The notes: a model not told the origin generated them from the sequence alone. A stretch of DNA of 64,000 bases from Roseibacillus sp. (GCA_028821775.1 JAPKFB010000009.1:33097-97096), one strand, 5' to 3'. Shown: positions 43,175 to 54,200, counted from the stretch's first letter. Program-made: numbers and translations.

Positions 43175-43921
43175 TTGGCATTTCAGCGATTTTCCACTGT
43201 CCGGACCCCGTATCAACGGGTCGAAGTCTGGAAGAAGACAGGCAGTTGTGAGTTGCGGGTGGCGGGGGCCGCTCATGCGGTGTGGCAGCGCGATTGTTAT
43301 CTAACAGGATTGGCGTGGGACAATCTTGCCGCGGGCGCCCTACTGCGCCCGGGCGGTCCGCCGGAATCAGTGCTGATGCTTGGGCTGGCGGGGGGAACGG
43401 CCATGCGCATCCTCCGGCATCTCCTTCCCGAGTGCCGGTTCACCGCGGTTGATATCGATGAGCAGATGGTGGAGCTCGCCCGGGAATACATGGATCTGGA
43501 TGAACTGCGGATCGAGGTCCACATCGCGGATGCCTACCAGTGGGCGGGGGAGTGCAGGGAGCGCTATGATGTGATCATCGACGATTGCTACCTGGCGGGG
43601 GAAGAGGACGTCTTCCGGCCTGAAAAGACACCTGGGCGCGGAGTGGAGGTATGCAGCAAGTTGCTGGCGCCGGGTGGACTCCTAGTGGCCAACTTATTGA
43701 CCGGGGCGGGGCACGGGCGGATGCAGAGCCGAACTCGGGCAGCCTTTCGGAGGATCTTCCCGGCGGTGAGTTCGGTGACGACACCCGAAAGCGAGACCGA
43801 AGGCTTGGTGGGCGGTTCCCAAGTCCTCACCAGTCGTGCCCTGGCTCCATGGGCCGACCATTTCAAGCGCATGAAGGACCGTGAATACTGGGGCTGGCTG
43901 GAATCCAGGGAGCTGAAGTGA
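43175..43921 (+). CDS. Spermidine-synthase-like SAM methyltransferase-fold protein
   Basis: 248 residues from the TTG at 43175; the true start is uncertain, since the frame is open upstream. RTPYQRVEVWKKTGSCELRV begins the family pattern (Q-R-V/I-E-V), then the SAM/dcSAM motif ESVLMLGLAGGTAMRIL, VDIDEQMVELAREYM and YDVIIDDCYL. The fold is shared by polyamine synthases and O-methyltransferase-like proteins that do not make polyamines; the substrate cannot be given. The last gene of the sigma/FecR operon by position, 82 bases after paralog 2. Confidence 0.75.
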   Translation: MAFQRFSTVRTPYQRVEVWKKTGSCELRVAGAAHAVWQRDCYLTGLAWDNLAAGALLRPGGPPESVLMLGLAGGTAMRILRHLLPECRFTAVDIDEQMVELAREYMDLDELRIEVHIADAYQWAGECRERYDVIIDDCYLAGEEDVFRPEKTPGRGVEVCSKLLAPGGLLVANLLTGAGHGRMQSRTRAAFRRIFPAVSSVTTPESETEGLVGGSQVLTSRALAPWADHFKRMKDREYWGWLESRELK

Positions 43922-44087
43922 GCATGCATCACCGCTGGATTCTCCCTTGAGAATTCGCAACAGGGGAGCTTCGATTTTGGATTGCGGTGGTCTGCCCAGC
44001 AGTGCGGCGAGGTCCAGAATCCGGGCCTGAAGTGATCCGTTGCCTCCGGATCGCGGACCGGATAGCTTCATCACCACTAACTTGGCC

Positions 44088-46220
44088 GTGGATCCACTTC
44101 TTTACACCTACATCATTGGCGGCGCCATTTTTGCGGTTGGATTGGTCTATGGCTGGAAGCATGGCTACGTCGGGTTGCAGGGATGGCCTCTTCTCCGACT
44201 GGTGGGCTGTCTGGCCGTGATGGGATTCTTCTTGGCTCTCCAGGCCTATCTGCAGTACGGGTCCATGCCCTCAGCGGATCCCGTGCCCTATCGCGGAGGT
44301 GCCGAGGATGCTCTTCAGAAGGACGGCAAGGTGCGGGGCACTGCACTCGATTACGGGATCATGATCGGCTACTTTGTGATCATCCTGGTGATCGGCACCT
44401 GGTTTAGCCGGAAACAAAAGACCACCAAGGACTTCTTTTTTGGCGGACAGCGGTTCAGTTGGTGGCTCATCGCCTTCAGTCTGGTCGCCACCACGGTTGG
44501 GTCCTACAGCTTCGTCAAGTATTCCAACAAAGGATTCGGCTACGGTTTGTCTAGTAGCCAGAGCTACCTGAACGACTGGATCTGGTTTCCCCTCCTCATC
44601 TTCGGATGGCTGCCGATCCTCTACTTCGCCCGGGTCACCTCCGCGCCGGAGTATCTCGGCCGGCGATTTAATTCCAAGGTTCGCTTATGGGCCACCGTTT
44701 GCATCCTGATCTACCTGGTGGGCTACGTGGGGGTGAACCTTTTCACAATGGGCAAAGTGCTCAATGCCTTGATCGGTTGGCCGATTCCCCTGGCCGCCCT
44801 GGTGGTGGCCATGATCTCCGCCACCTACGTGACAGCCGGGGGGCAGACCAGCGTGATCATGACCGACCTCTTTCAGGGCGCGATGCTCCTCCTGGTGGGT
44901 GGGCTCATTCTTTTCCTCGGGATCGATTATCTCGGTGGATTCGGCATCTTTTGGGAAAATCTGCCGCGCAGCCATCGGCTCGCCTACCCGAACTTCAACG
45001 AGGACCCGGGCTTCCCCAGCGTCGGAATTTTCTGGCAGGATGCCATCGCCAATTCAGCGATGTTCTACTTCCTGAACCAGGGCATCATCATGCGCTTTCT
45101 CGCGGCCAGGTCCCTGGGGGAGTCGCGTAAGGCGGCAGCCTCCATGATTGTGCTCCTTATGGTGGTGGCTGCTTGTGTAGTTGGTGGCGGAGGCTGGGTG
45201 GCCGCTGCCTTGGTCAATCACGGGGATCTGCCGGCTGATGTGAAGGCGGCCGATGCCTTCTATGTCGCTACCGAGTTTCTCAGCAAGCCGGGTGTCTTTG
45301 GCCTCGTGCTGGCGGCGCTCACCGCAGCCTTGATGTCGACGGTCGACACCCTGATCACCGCGGTGGCGGCTCTGACGGTCAACGATCTCTACAAACCCTA
45401 TATCCGGCCCCAGGCGACGGAACGAGAGATGATGAAGGTGGCTCGGATCACCTCGATCAGCGTGATGGTCTTTGGCGTCATCCTCGTGCCGGTCTTCATG
45501 AACTTCGCGTCGATCTATGAAGCCCACGGCGCCTTCACCGCGGCGGTCACTCCGCCCCTGGTGGTGACCCTCCTGCTGGCGGTGTTCTGGCGTCGCTTCA
45601 CGGCGAAGGCCGCAATTTGCACCCTCGTGGGCGGTCTGGGCGCGATGGCGTTTTCGATCTTAGTCCCGGAAGTGATTGCGCCGTTTGCTCATGGCGTGCC
45701 CTCCGGAGGAGGAGGGGAGGGGCCGCTCGGTGGAATCAAAGACTTCAAGTACATGCGCGCTTGTTACGGGATTGGGGTGTGTGCGACGATAGGAGTGGTG
45801 GTCTCGCTTCTGAGCAAACCGGAGCCCTTCGAACGTCAGCGAGGGCTGGTGTGGGGGACGATCGGTGATGCCTTGCGGGGCTATAAGGGCTCGGAGGGCT
45901 CGGAGGGTTCGTCCGTTCGAGCCCGTGCTCTTCCCCGCCTTGCGGGAGACTCACGCGAGAAGGAGCTTCATGGCGAAGCAGGGTTGCCGGTGATTTGGCC
46001 GTCACAGGAGCTACTGGAAGCGCTCGACAGCAGTTCAGGCGATCTCGTCTATCTCTCGGACACGCGGGTTTGGCTTGGGGGATTGCGATCCGCCCATGCG
46101 GTTCTCGGCGAAGCGAGTGCAGATGCCGGGATGCAGGTGACCATGGACGAGGAAACCTACCACAGTATCGTGACCAGACGGCGGAGGGAGACTCCTCTTG
46201 TGATCGAGCGTCTTTATTGA
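44088..46220 (+). CDS. Sodium:solute symporter (SSS family) with C-terminal tail
   Basis: 710 residues from the GTG at 44088 (TTG 44082 is an alternative). About 13-14 membrane helices are visible, with the SSS core (LDYGIMIGYFVIILVIGTWF, DFFFGGQRFSWWLIAFSLVA, SAPEYLGRRFN, TAGGQTSVIMTDLFQGAM). The Na-dependent fold is LeuT-like; substrate may be a sugar, amino acid or carboxylate. A cytosolic tail of about 110 residues follows the last helix, opening with a GSEGSEGSS linker, and may be regulatory. Confidence 0.87.
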   Translation: MDPLLYTYIIGGAIFAVGLVYGWKHGYVGLQGWPLLRLVGCLAVMGFFLALQAYLQYGSMPSADPVPYRGGAEDALQKDGKVRGTALDYGIMIGYFVIILVIGTWFSRKQKTTKDFFFGGQRFSWWLIAFSLVATTVGSYSFVKYSNKGFGYGLSSSQSYLNDWIWFPLLIFGWLPILYFARVTSAPEYLGRRFNSKVRLWATVCILIYLVGYVGVNLFTMGKVLNALIGWPIPLAALVVAMISATYVTAGGQTSVIMTDLFQGAMLLLVGGLILFLGIDYLGGFGIFWENLPRSHRLAYPNFNEDPGFPSVGIFWQDAIANSAMFYFLNQGIIMRFLAARSLGESRKAAASMIVLLMVVAACVVGGGGWVAAALVNHGDLPADVKAADAFYVATEFLSKPGVFGLVLAALTAALMSTVDTLITAVAALTVNDLYKPYIRPQATEREMMKVARITSISVMVFGVILVPVFMNFASIYEAHGAFTAAVTPPLVVTLLLAVFWRRFTAKAAICTLVGGLGAMAFSILVPEVIAPFAHGVPSGGGGEGPLGGIKDFKYMRACYGIGVCATIGVVVSLLSKPEPFERQRGLVWGTIGDALRGYKGSEGSEGSSVRARALPRLAGDSREKELHGEAGLPVIWPSQELLEALDSSSGDLVYLSDTRVWLGGLRSAHAVLGEASADAGMQVTMDEETYHSIVTRRRRETPLVIERLY

Positions 46221-46287
46221 GCGGAGCGAAAAGGAGTCCGATCCTTGATCGACTCGAGTGAGTCGGATTCTGGACCAGGGACGGCCA

Positions 46288-46977
46288 TCATTTAGCGGGC
46301 TCTTTTTGGTCAACTTTTTTCCGGGGCGTGAAGACGATGGCCGAGCCGTCGGCCCGCAAGTCGAGGCGTGCAAACTCCGCAACGTATTTCAGCACGGTCG
46401 AGACGGGGACGTTTTGCAATCTGAGGGTCACCGGCGTGCTTGGGTCTACGCCACGGCTGAGGATGATGTTCAAGCCCTTCTTCTTCGGGTCCAGCTGGCG
46501 GCTGGCGGAGGAAAGGTCACGGATGACCTCAGCCAGTCCGGTGGCGTCAAACTCCACCTTGGGCATGATAATTTCGGACGCCCGGCGTGCAGTCATGGGG
46601 CCACCGCGAGTCAGGAAGCCCTTCACGGAAGGCTTGTTTCCATTGCGGGGAAAGATGCGGAGGGCATATTTTTCTTCCCGGTAGTCAAATCCGGCGATCT
46701 CGGCGGCGTAGGCAAAGGCGACCCCTCTTGAGACATCGTAGAGGGTGAGGGTCACCTTGATCTCGCGGTTGCTGAGCTTAGGATCCACCAGGATGTTCTT
46801 ACTTTTTCCCGAGGATCCGGGACCGCTGCGGAAGAACGCGATGACATCCTCCAGGCTCGCTTCATCAAATTCGATTTTCTTGAGATTGGCGGTTTCGGTT
46901 TGTCCCTCAAGTGCGGTAGCGGCGAGCAGGGCGATGGTCATAGTTGTTTGCAGGAAGGGGACAAATCGGAATCGCAT
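46288..46977 (-). CDS. Exported protein with two STN-like (secretin N0-type) domains
   Basis: 229 residues from ATG 46977 with a signal peptide (FLQTTMTIALLAATALEGQ). Two beta-alpha-beta repeats follow: KKIEFDEASLEDVIAFFRSG with VTLTLYDVSRGVAFAYAAEI, and MPKVEFDATGLAEVIRDLSS with VTLRLQNVPVSTVLKYVAEF. This is the STN/secretin N-domain pattern found in PilQ, GspD and TonB receptors, here without a barrel. It may be a small adaptor of a secretion or signalling system. Convergent with the symporter gene. Confidence 0.72.
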   Translation of the reverse strand: MRFRFVPFLQTTMTIALLAATALEGQTETANLKKIEFDEASLEDVIAFFRSGPGSSGKSKNILVDPKLSNREIKVTLTLYDVSRGVAFAYAAEIAGFDYREEKYALRIFPRNGNKPSVKGFLTRGGPMTARRASEIIMPKVEFDATGLAEVIRDLSSASRQLDPKKKGLNIILSRGVDPSTPVTLRLQNVPVSTVLKYVAEFARLDLRADGSAIVFTPRKKVDQKEPAK

Positions 46978-47131
46978 TGCAGATGGTACCATGAAATTCC
47001 GACCCCTTCAAATTACTTGCCAGGAGAGGGTGGATTGTGACCTCTGCGCTCATCCTCGGTGTCCATGCGCGGGCGTCTCTGCTCAGCGACCTGAGCAGAT
47101 TCCATGAGGGCTCCTTGATCAGGGCGACTGC

Positions 47132-48463
47132 TTACTTTCCGCGCAAGTCATAGCAAATCAATCGCGGTCCCATGTCGTTCTGGTTCACGAAGAGCAAGCC
47201 GCGGCTCACGGTGGGCACTCCCCAGGTTTCCGGGGCGCGGAAGAGTTGAGATTGAGCGAGAATCGTCGCTCCCTTCGGAGTGAGGTCGAGCCAGAGCAGG
47301 GTGCCCTGATCGCCCAGGCACAGAAACGCGCCGTCCACGCGGAGCAAACTCGCTCGTCCAAGACGCGCGCCCTTGATGTCGATGCCATCCCGCCACCGTT
47401 CGCGTCCGGTCTTGAGGTCGTAGCAAACCATTTCGGTTCCTGCGGTTCCGTCGATGCCATAGAGGTGATCCTCGTGGGCGATCGGAGTGGTGAACTGGCT
47501 CCCAAACTGTCTTGCCTTCCAGCGAAGTTTTACCGACCCGTCTGGTGCGAAGTCCACTAGTGCTCCACCTTGGGTGTAACTTTCCGTGATGAAGACCGCG
47601 TTTCCAACCGCGACTGGAGAGGCCGCATTGACAGACGCAAACATGCGGGCGCGCCAGGGAAAGGCTTGATCCAAGGTTCCGGTCTTGGGATCGAGACTGA
47701 GCAGTCCACCGGCGGGCGGGCTAAGTTTTCCACCGGCGAAGACCAGGATTCGCTTCTTGCCGTGAATGGTGGCCGGGACCGGAGAGGCGTAGCTGGCGTG
47801 CCAGTCGTGGTTGGTGCTCCAGATCAGATCTCCGGTGCGCTTCTGGAAGCTGGCCACGCAGATCTTGCCGCCGACGTTGACGATGAGTTGGTCGCCATCA
47901 ACGAGGGGGCAACTTCCGCGCCCAAAGAAGAGGGGCGCGGGTCCGTAATCTTTGTCGAGGTTGGTCTTCCAGACGAGGTCGCCGGTCTTCAGGTTGAGGC
48001 AATGCAAGTCGCCGCGCACACCCACCGTGAACACCAGGTCTCCGTCGATCACCGGCCCGGACCGAGGGGCGTCAGAGATGCCGAAGCTCGAACCGAGTTG
48101 GACCGGGTAATGGAACTTCCAGTGCCGCTTTCCGGTTTCAGGCTGAAGACATTCGATCACTTCCCGGCCATCGCTGGCGTGGATCATCACGAGGAAGTCA
48201 CCGGAAACGACTGCCGGGGCGTGTCCGGATCCACGTTTGACTTCCCACACCATCTTCGGGCCAGAGTCCGGCCAGGATTTGAGAAGCTTCGTTTCCTTCG
48301 AGTGCAAATCGTGGCGCGGACCCAGGAAGCGAGGCCAGTCTTCCGATTGGGCATCGGGAGAAAGCGCTTTCGGGGCTGCATGGAAGGTGAGTCGATCAAA
48401 GGCCTGGGGTTCCGCAAGGGCTAGGCTTGTGGTGCAGAGGATGAGGAAGGCGGGAGTGTTCAC
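47132..48463 (-). CDS. Exported PQQ-like beta-propeller protein
   Basis: 443 residues from the GTG at 48463, which begins a signal peptide (NTPAFLILCTTSLALAEP). The mature part has the start DWPRFLGPRHDLHSKETKLL and repeated propeller blades (RHWKFHYPVQLGSSFGISDA, LNLKTGDLVWKTNLDKDYGP, LSLDPKTGTLDQAFPWR, YDLKTGRERWRDGIDI). This family is greatly expanded in Planctomycetes and Verrucomicrobia. The quinone-dehydrogenase catalytic residues cannot be confirmed, so it may be a non-enzymatic propeller. Confidence 0.85.
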   Translation of the reverse strand: MNTPAFLILCTTSLALAEPQAFDRLTFHAAPKALSPDAQSEDWPRFLGPRHDLHSKETKLLKSWPDSGPKMVWEVKRGSGHAPAVVSGDFLVMIHASDGREVIECLQPETGKRHWKFHYPVQLGSSFGISDAPRSGPVIDGDLVFTVGVRGDLHCLNLKTGDLVWKTNLDKDYGPAPLFFGRGSCPLVDGDQLIVNVGGKICVASFQKRTGDLIWSTNHDWHASYASPVPATIHGKKRILVFAGGKLSPPAGGLLSLDPKTGTLDQAFPWRARMFASVNAASPVAVGNAVFITESYTQGGALVDFAPDGSVKLRWKARQFGSQFTTPIAHEDHLYGIDGTAGTEMVCYDLKTGRERWRDGIDIKGARLGRASLLRVDGAFLCLGDQGTLLWLDLTPKGATILAQSQLFRAPETWGVPTVSRGLLFVNQNDMGPRLICYDLRGK

Positions 48464-48626
48464 GGCGGGTCTTGGGGACGAGATCCTAGGAAAGCGACTC
48501 AGGGACTGGGTGCCAAAAGGAAATGCCAGAAATGAGGGGATTTGCAGGTCCGGATCCGCCCGTGGGTGGGCGGGCAAAAGTGTGGTGCCTTTATGGGCAG
48601 ACCGATAGCCCGGAACATGTTGGCCC

Positions 48627-49064
48627 TTACGGCAGGCTGCCGTCAACGATTCTTGTCATCAGGTTGTCGAGATCTTCACGGGAATCGGGCATCTTGATCC
48701 CAAAGTCATTGAGCCCGAGAGGAAGCAAGGACCCGATCGCTCTGCGGAGCATTCGGATCTCAAAATCATAGGGACCGCATGGGTTTGGGTTCCCTCCCTT
48801 CGCCGGATCTTGATTGATGCGCTCGATCATGTCGGCGACGAAGCGTGTGATCCGAGCGAATTTTTTAAAGTTGACCCACTCCATAGTATCCTGCGGGTGG
48901 CGGTAGAATTTTCCCTGCGCGCAGCTCAGAAACAGGAATGGCTGGTGCTGCTCCGCGAAGGCATGATGGTCCGACATGCCACCAACGTAGCGATGCAGGG
49001 GGGGCGACGCGGATCCCTTTCGTCTCCCCGACGGTGGTCTCCATGGTTCCGGCCGAGGTGGTGG
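48627..49064 (-). pseudogene. C-terminal remnant of an M28-type peptidase
   Basis: Open frame of 146 codons with no good start. MSDHHAFAEQHQPFLFLSCA, YRHPQDTMEWVNFKKFARIT and a following helix are the typical end of M28 zinc aminopeptidases (SDH..F, PFLF, YH.P.DT.E..N..K). The metal-binding N-terminal domain is absent, since a stop at 49065-49067 and the ggt gene lie directly upstream. It is therefore probably a fragment left by deletion. An ATG at 48977 could still give 116 residues. Confidence 0.55.
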
Positions 49065-49087
49065 TCAGGCCGTGGAAATTGAGAGTC

Positions 49088-50845
49088 TCAGTTTGAGAAA
49101 TCGATCTCCTTCTTCCGCGCTGTGGCCTGCACGCACCCGGCCGCTCCTTCCGAACGCGGTTCGCTGACGGCGGTGAAGATCTGGGCGGAGTGATCGAGGG
49201 CAATGGCCTGGCACGTTCCAAATGAAGAACGTCGCTTGAGAGTGTGGCCCCGCGCCTTGAGCGCGGACAAGAGATCCTGCCCGAGGCCATCTTCGACCAG
49301 GACATGGTCGGGCATCCACTGGTGATGAAAGCGGGGCGCCTTCACGGCCTCGTGGAGTGGTTGCTTGAGGTCGACCGTGCGCACAATGGTGAGAAGGGCC
49401 TGCGTGATGATGGTGGGGCCACCGGCGGCGCCCACTGTGAGCACCGGTTGGCCGTTCTTGAGGACGATGGTGGGCGACATGGAGGAGAGCGGACGTTTGC
49501 CGGGAGCGATCGCGTTGGCCTCGGCACCCACCAGTCCGAAGGCATTGGGGACTCCCGGCTTGATGGAAAAGTCGTCCATCTGGTTGTTGAGGAGCACGCC
49601 GGTGCCAGGAACGAGGACTTTCGAACCGAAGGAGGTGTTGAGGGTGGCGGTGCAGGCGACCCAGCAGCCGTGCCGGTCGACGGCGGTGAAGTGGGCGGTG
49701 TGCTTCTCAGTCTGAGCATCGGTCGCCGACTTGGAAGGATCGCCATGCCTGAGAACCGGAGTGGCCTTCGCAGGCGAGATTCGCGCGGCCAGTTTTTTGC
49801 CATAGCCCTTGGAAATGAGGCCGCCGACCGGGACATTGGCATGATCGGCGTCACCCAGCCAATGGGCGCGATCAGCGAAGGCGAGCTTCATCGCTTCGAT
49901 GATGAGGTGAGTGCGGGTGGTCTGATCCAGGTGGGCGAGATCGAAGGATTCGAGGATGTTGAGAATCTGGGCGACATGGGTCCCTCCCGAACTGGGTGGG
50001 GGAAAGCCCACGATTTCGTGGTCGCGGTAGGTGGTCCGAAGAACATTGCGCGGACGGAGCCGGTAGTTGGCGAAATCAGCTTTCGTGATGATCCCGCCGT
50101 GGGTCTCCATCCATTTCGCGGTCGTGGTCGCAAAGGCCCCGCCGTAGAACCAGGAAATCCCCTCCGTGGCGAGGGTGCGATAGGTCCGGGCCAAGTCGGG
50201 TTGCCGGAGAGGGTCGCCCGCTTGGAGAACGGTTCCGTTGGTGCGGAAGAACGGACTGGTCGGTCCTGCAAATTTGGCGAGCGATTTCTCTTCGACGCGC
50301 AGGCGGCTCGCGAAATTCCGGTTGATGAGAAATCCCTCTTCGGCGAGGAGGGCGGCCTTCTTAAGATGGCTGGCAAGGGTGGTCCGGCCATGGTGGCGCA
50401 GGACATGATCGTAGACTGCAATCGATCCCGGGATTCCCGGAGCACGGGCCCCGGTCTTGCTGGCGGCGGTGTCCGGTGTGCCGTCCGGGCGCAGGTAGAT
50501 GTCACGATGGGCAGAGGCAGGAGCCATTTCTCGCCCATCGAGGGCGAGGAAGCTTCCGTCTGGCAGCCGCGCGAGGAGAAAGCACCCGCCGCCGATCCCG
50601 CTATTGTGGCTGTCGACGACCCCGAGGGTCAGGCCGATCGCGACTGCCGCGTCCATCGCGGTCCCGCCCGCGCGCAAGACCTCCAGTCCGGTTTTGGTGG
50701 CAAGGGGATGAGGAGAAGCGACCGCGCCCGCAGTGCCCATGGCTTGGTGGACGACGGGAGGGGCGGGCAGGGGGGAAGCGGGAAGCGCTACCAGAGTGAG
50801 CAGAAAAAGCGGAAGAGGTCGCAGGAGATGATTCACCGTTCTCAC
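49088..50845 (-). CDS. ggt: Gamma-glutamyltransferase, exported
   Basis: 585 residues. A signal peptide (LLRPLPLFLLTLVALPASPL) leads into the Ntn-hydrolase precursor. Autocleavage is expected before Thr383 in EKHTAHFTAVDRHG, releasing large and small subunits; further blocks are AVASPHPLATKTGLEVLRAG, NSGIGGGCFLLAR and GVLLNNQMDDFS. The usual TTH after the nucleophile reads TAH here. The enzyme hydrolyses or transfers gamma-glutamyl groups from glutathione and related peptides in the periplasm, supplying amino acids. Confidence 0.93.
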   Translation of the reverse strand: MRTVNHLLRPLPLFLLTLVALPASPLPAPPVVHQAMGTAGAVASPHPLATKTGLEVLRAGGTAMDAAVAIGLTLGVVDSHNSGIGGGCFLLARLPDGSFLALDGREMAPASAHRDIYLRPDGTPDTAASKTGARAPGIPGSIAVYDHVLRHHGRTTLASHLKKAALLAEEGFLINRNFASRLRVEEKSLAKFAGPTSPFFRTNGTVLQAGDPLRQPDLARTYRTLATEGISWFYGGAFATTTAKWMETHGGIITKADFANYRLRPRNVLRTTYRDHEIVGFPPPSSGGTHVAQILNILESFDLAHLDQTTRTHLIIEAMKLAFADRAHWLGDADHANVPVGGLISKGYGKKLAARISPAKATPVLRHGDPSKSATDAQTEKHTAHFTAVDRHGCWVACTATLNTSFGSKVLVPGTGVLLNNQMDDFSIKPGVPNAFGLVGAEANAIAPGKRPLSSMSPTIVLKNGQPVLTVGAAGGPTIITQALLTIVRTVDLKQPLHEAVKAPRFHHQWMPDHVLVEDGLGQDLLSALKARGHTLKRRSSFGTCQAIALDHSAQIFTAVSEPRSEGAAGCVQATARKKEIDFSN

Positions 50846-51297
50846 CTTACCCAGGAGTGACGCGAGAGGCGACGGAATTGTCCGAGGGGAACCTTCGCGT
50901 GGGGGGGCGGGAAATTCTGGTGCTCGCTTCCCAAGCGCAGCAGGTTGAGCAAAACCCCATGATACCCCGAGAATCCGGTTTCACCCTGTGCCTCGCGGTG
51001 CGGGCCAGTCCGTGCCGTTCAAGCGTGGCGCCAAATTCTATTCAAGATTAGTGATCTCAATCCCGGCGGATCGGGACGGATGAGCATTCACTCCCGCCCC
51101 AAGATAGATCGTGGTAGAGATTGAACTTCCTGGGTCGGTTGAACCAAGAAGGGGAACTCGGTTTCCCCATTAAGCAATCAAGCCTGAGGGCCCCTTTTTT
51201 GCGGAAATAGCCCCACTCTTGCGCCAATTTATTTGGAGACCGTTGGAGTCAGTCCTGCCCCGCATTCGCCGAAACCAATCCCATCCGCTGACAAGGC
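50846..51297. other. Intergenic region without a supported gene
   Basis: About 450 bases between two divergently read genes. No coding frame stands out. It holds a hairpin GGGGAA-ctcggt-TTCCCC near 51153-51170 and a T6 run near 51195, and must contain the promoters of ggt and of the large propeller gene. Confidence 0.45.
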
Positions 51298-54200
51298 ATG
51301 AAAAAAACACATCTCGCCCTCCTGTGCACAATCCTCCTCACGGGGGCCTATTTTGGCTCAGGCTGGATTCCTCAGGTTCTGGCGAAACAAGATTCTGCTC
51401 CGCGAGTGGGCTCACCCAGGGCGCCGTCCAAGGTGGGGCATCCTTCCCTCATGAGTCCCCACGCTTCCCCCATTGCGGTGCATCGCAATCGCGTGTTTGT
51501 GGTGAACACGCCCTCCGATACGGTGGACGTGATTGATACCAGGACGAGGAAGATCGTGAAGCGCATCCCGGTTGGGATCGACCCGGTTGGCATCGCGGTG
51601 CGGCCGGATGGGAACGAAGTCTGGGTCACGAATCACGTTTCCGATTCGGTCAGTGTCATCGACACCAATCCGAACAGTTCGACTTATCTGCAAGTGGTTG
51701 CCACCGTGCAGGAATTTGATCGCAGAACCAAGGCTACTCGTTTTGACGAGCCGGTGGGAGTCGCCTTTGCCAGTAATGAGAAGGCCTACATTGCGCTTTC
51801 CTCCGAAAACCAGATCGCAGTCGTAAACGTAGCGACGCGCCAGGTCGAAAAGAGGCTCACCATCACGGCCCAGGATCCGCGCGCGATCGTGGTGCGCGGG
51901 GATCGACTCTATGTGATTCCCTTCGAGTCCAACAACAAGACTCAATTGTCGGGGGGCTACAAAATCGACGGCGAGTTGGTGACGTTCAATGCCCATGAGC
52001 ACTCCATCGCCAATAACAATGTGCTCTCTCTTGGTCACGTCACGGACATTGTGAAACACCCCAAAGTTCCCGATCGGGACCTCTATGTCTTCGATACCAA
52101 GACCGACAAGCTCGTCGAAGTGGTGGATACCCTGGGAACCTTACTCTACGGCCTCACGGTAGACTCGAAGGGCCGGGTCTTTGTCGCGCAGACCGATGCC
52201 CGCAATGAAATCAACGGGCGAGCGGGATCGAAGAAGCATGGCTTGGCCGAGTTGCAGAATCGCGCCTTTCTGAATCAAATCACCTCGGTCCGCTTTGATG
52301 GCAATTCCTCCCGCCCGCCGGAGTTCATCAATCTCGAGCCCCTTCCGCCCAACCATCCGAAGCCCGGTCAAGCATTGGCAACGCCCTTCGCAATCGAGAT
52401 CAGCGACGACGACTCCACCTTGGTGGCGTCTGCGGCAGGATCTGACATCGTCTTCACGGTTGATGCCAAGAGCGGAGAGGTTCTCGGACGGGTGCAGGTC
52501 GGGGCGGTACCCCGCGGCATCGCCCTGCAGAGTGCTGAGGGTGGAACGTTTACCCAAGCATGGGTCCTGAACGCGGTTGCCAATACCGTCTCGCTGGTTG
52601 ATGTCTCGGCCCCCGGCAAGCTCAAGCTCAAGGAGACCATCACCTTGGAGGATCCTACTCATGCCGCCTTTAAGCGGGGGCGCATTGCCTTCAACACCGC
52701 GGGGGCATCCAGCACGGGAACCTTTGCTTGTGCCGGTTGTCACCCAGACGGTCACACCGACCAGTTGCTCTGGGTGTTGAAGACTCCCATCGTGACCGGG
52801 GGCAACCAAATCATGCCCCGCTCCACCATGCCTCTTCGCGGTCTGCGTGATACGGCACCCTTTCATTGGGACGGCATCCCCGGTGACCCCTACGGGGGCA
52901 ACAACAGTGCCAACACCCGAGGGCATGTGGCACCGAACAGCAGGGTCAAGAACCCGGAGAGCTCGACCAGGCACCTCATTGATGGAGGTCTGGCCTCCAC
53001 GATGTCGATGGTGGGAGACTCCACGAAGAACGAGGAAGGAAAGGCAGGCTTGTTGTCCGCGCAGCAACGCGACGACATGGCCAAGTTCCTGCTCAACGTG
53101 ACCTTTCCTCCCGCGCAACGGCGCGCGTATACCAATGTCTTGTCGGACACCGCCGTGCGGGGGTTCGAACTCTTCCACATCAAGGGAAACCACGAAGGGA
53201 AACCGAGTCCGAATGTCTGTGGCGACTGTCATCGCATGCCATTCCTGGTGAGCACCAACACGCCGGGGACCGGGATGGACGCTCCCACTTGGCGGGGGGC
53301 TTATGACCGCTTCCTGATCCTCCCGCAGGGACGCTTGAATATCATCGCCTTTGATTTCTACCGACGGATTGCGGACGAGGGCATTCCGGAGCGTAAGATG
53401 TGGCGCCTCTCCTGGCGCGGTCACGAGCGATTCGATCCCGTCTGGAACATGGTTCTGGAAGGAAGCACCGGCTACTCGGGCTCCTTTGCCCGTCAGGTCA
53501 CCTTGAACAAGTCGACCGCGAGTGACACCTTGACCACAGATTTGCTGGATGCCCTGGAGTTTTCCTCCGGCGAAGGGGGCATCGTGCTGCAGGTCGAAGG
53601 CGCCTTCCTCAATAATACGAAAGCGATGCCGGTGATTCTTCAGTACGATGCCCGCTACAAGGAGGGATCCTACGTCGAGGTCGCCGGCGAGCGCAGAGCT
53701 CTCAAGCGCGAGAGGTTGGTAGAGTTCGCATCCCAGGGTAAATTTGTGGGGACCTTTACCGGCCGCCATGGATCGAATGCTGATTACGATCACCCCCAAC
53801 CAGCCTTGTGGACTCTGGGACCGATCGAGAAGCAGCGCGGATCCCAGGATTTTCCCATTCTCCATGGCGGCGAGACCACCATGACGATGAGTGGAAGACA
53901 CATTCGCGAAGGGGCAAACATCCTTGTGGATGGAAGGAAGGTTCCGGGAACGATGAAAACGGAGGAGGACGAGAGAATCGTGATCAAGCTGGAGAGTTTG
54001 CCGGCGGTCGGCATGCACTTGCTCCAAGTGCAGAATCAGGATGGGCTGTTCAGCAATGACTTCATTTTTCATGTCGCAGAAAATGAAGAGAAGGCGGGCA
54101 CCTTGCGTGCTCAGGCAGCCCCCGGCCGCGTTCGCGACGATCTGGCCCAGGCGATCGAGAGGGGGGATTTGGAGACCACCAGAAGACTGCTTCGGGCTGG

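Noticed and set aside
51153..51170. Hairpin GGGGAA/TTCCCC as a terminator
   Set aside because: No T-run follows directly, and it lies upstream of a gene start rather than after a gene on that strand.
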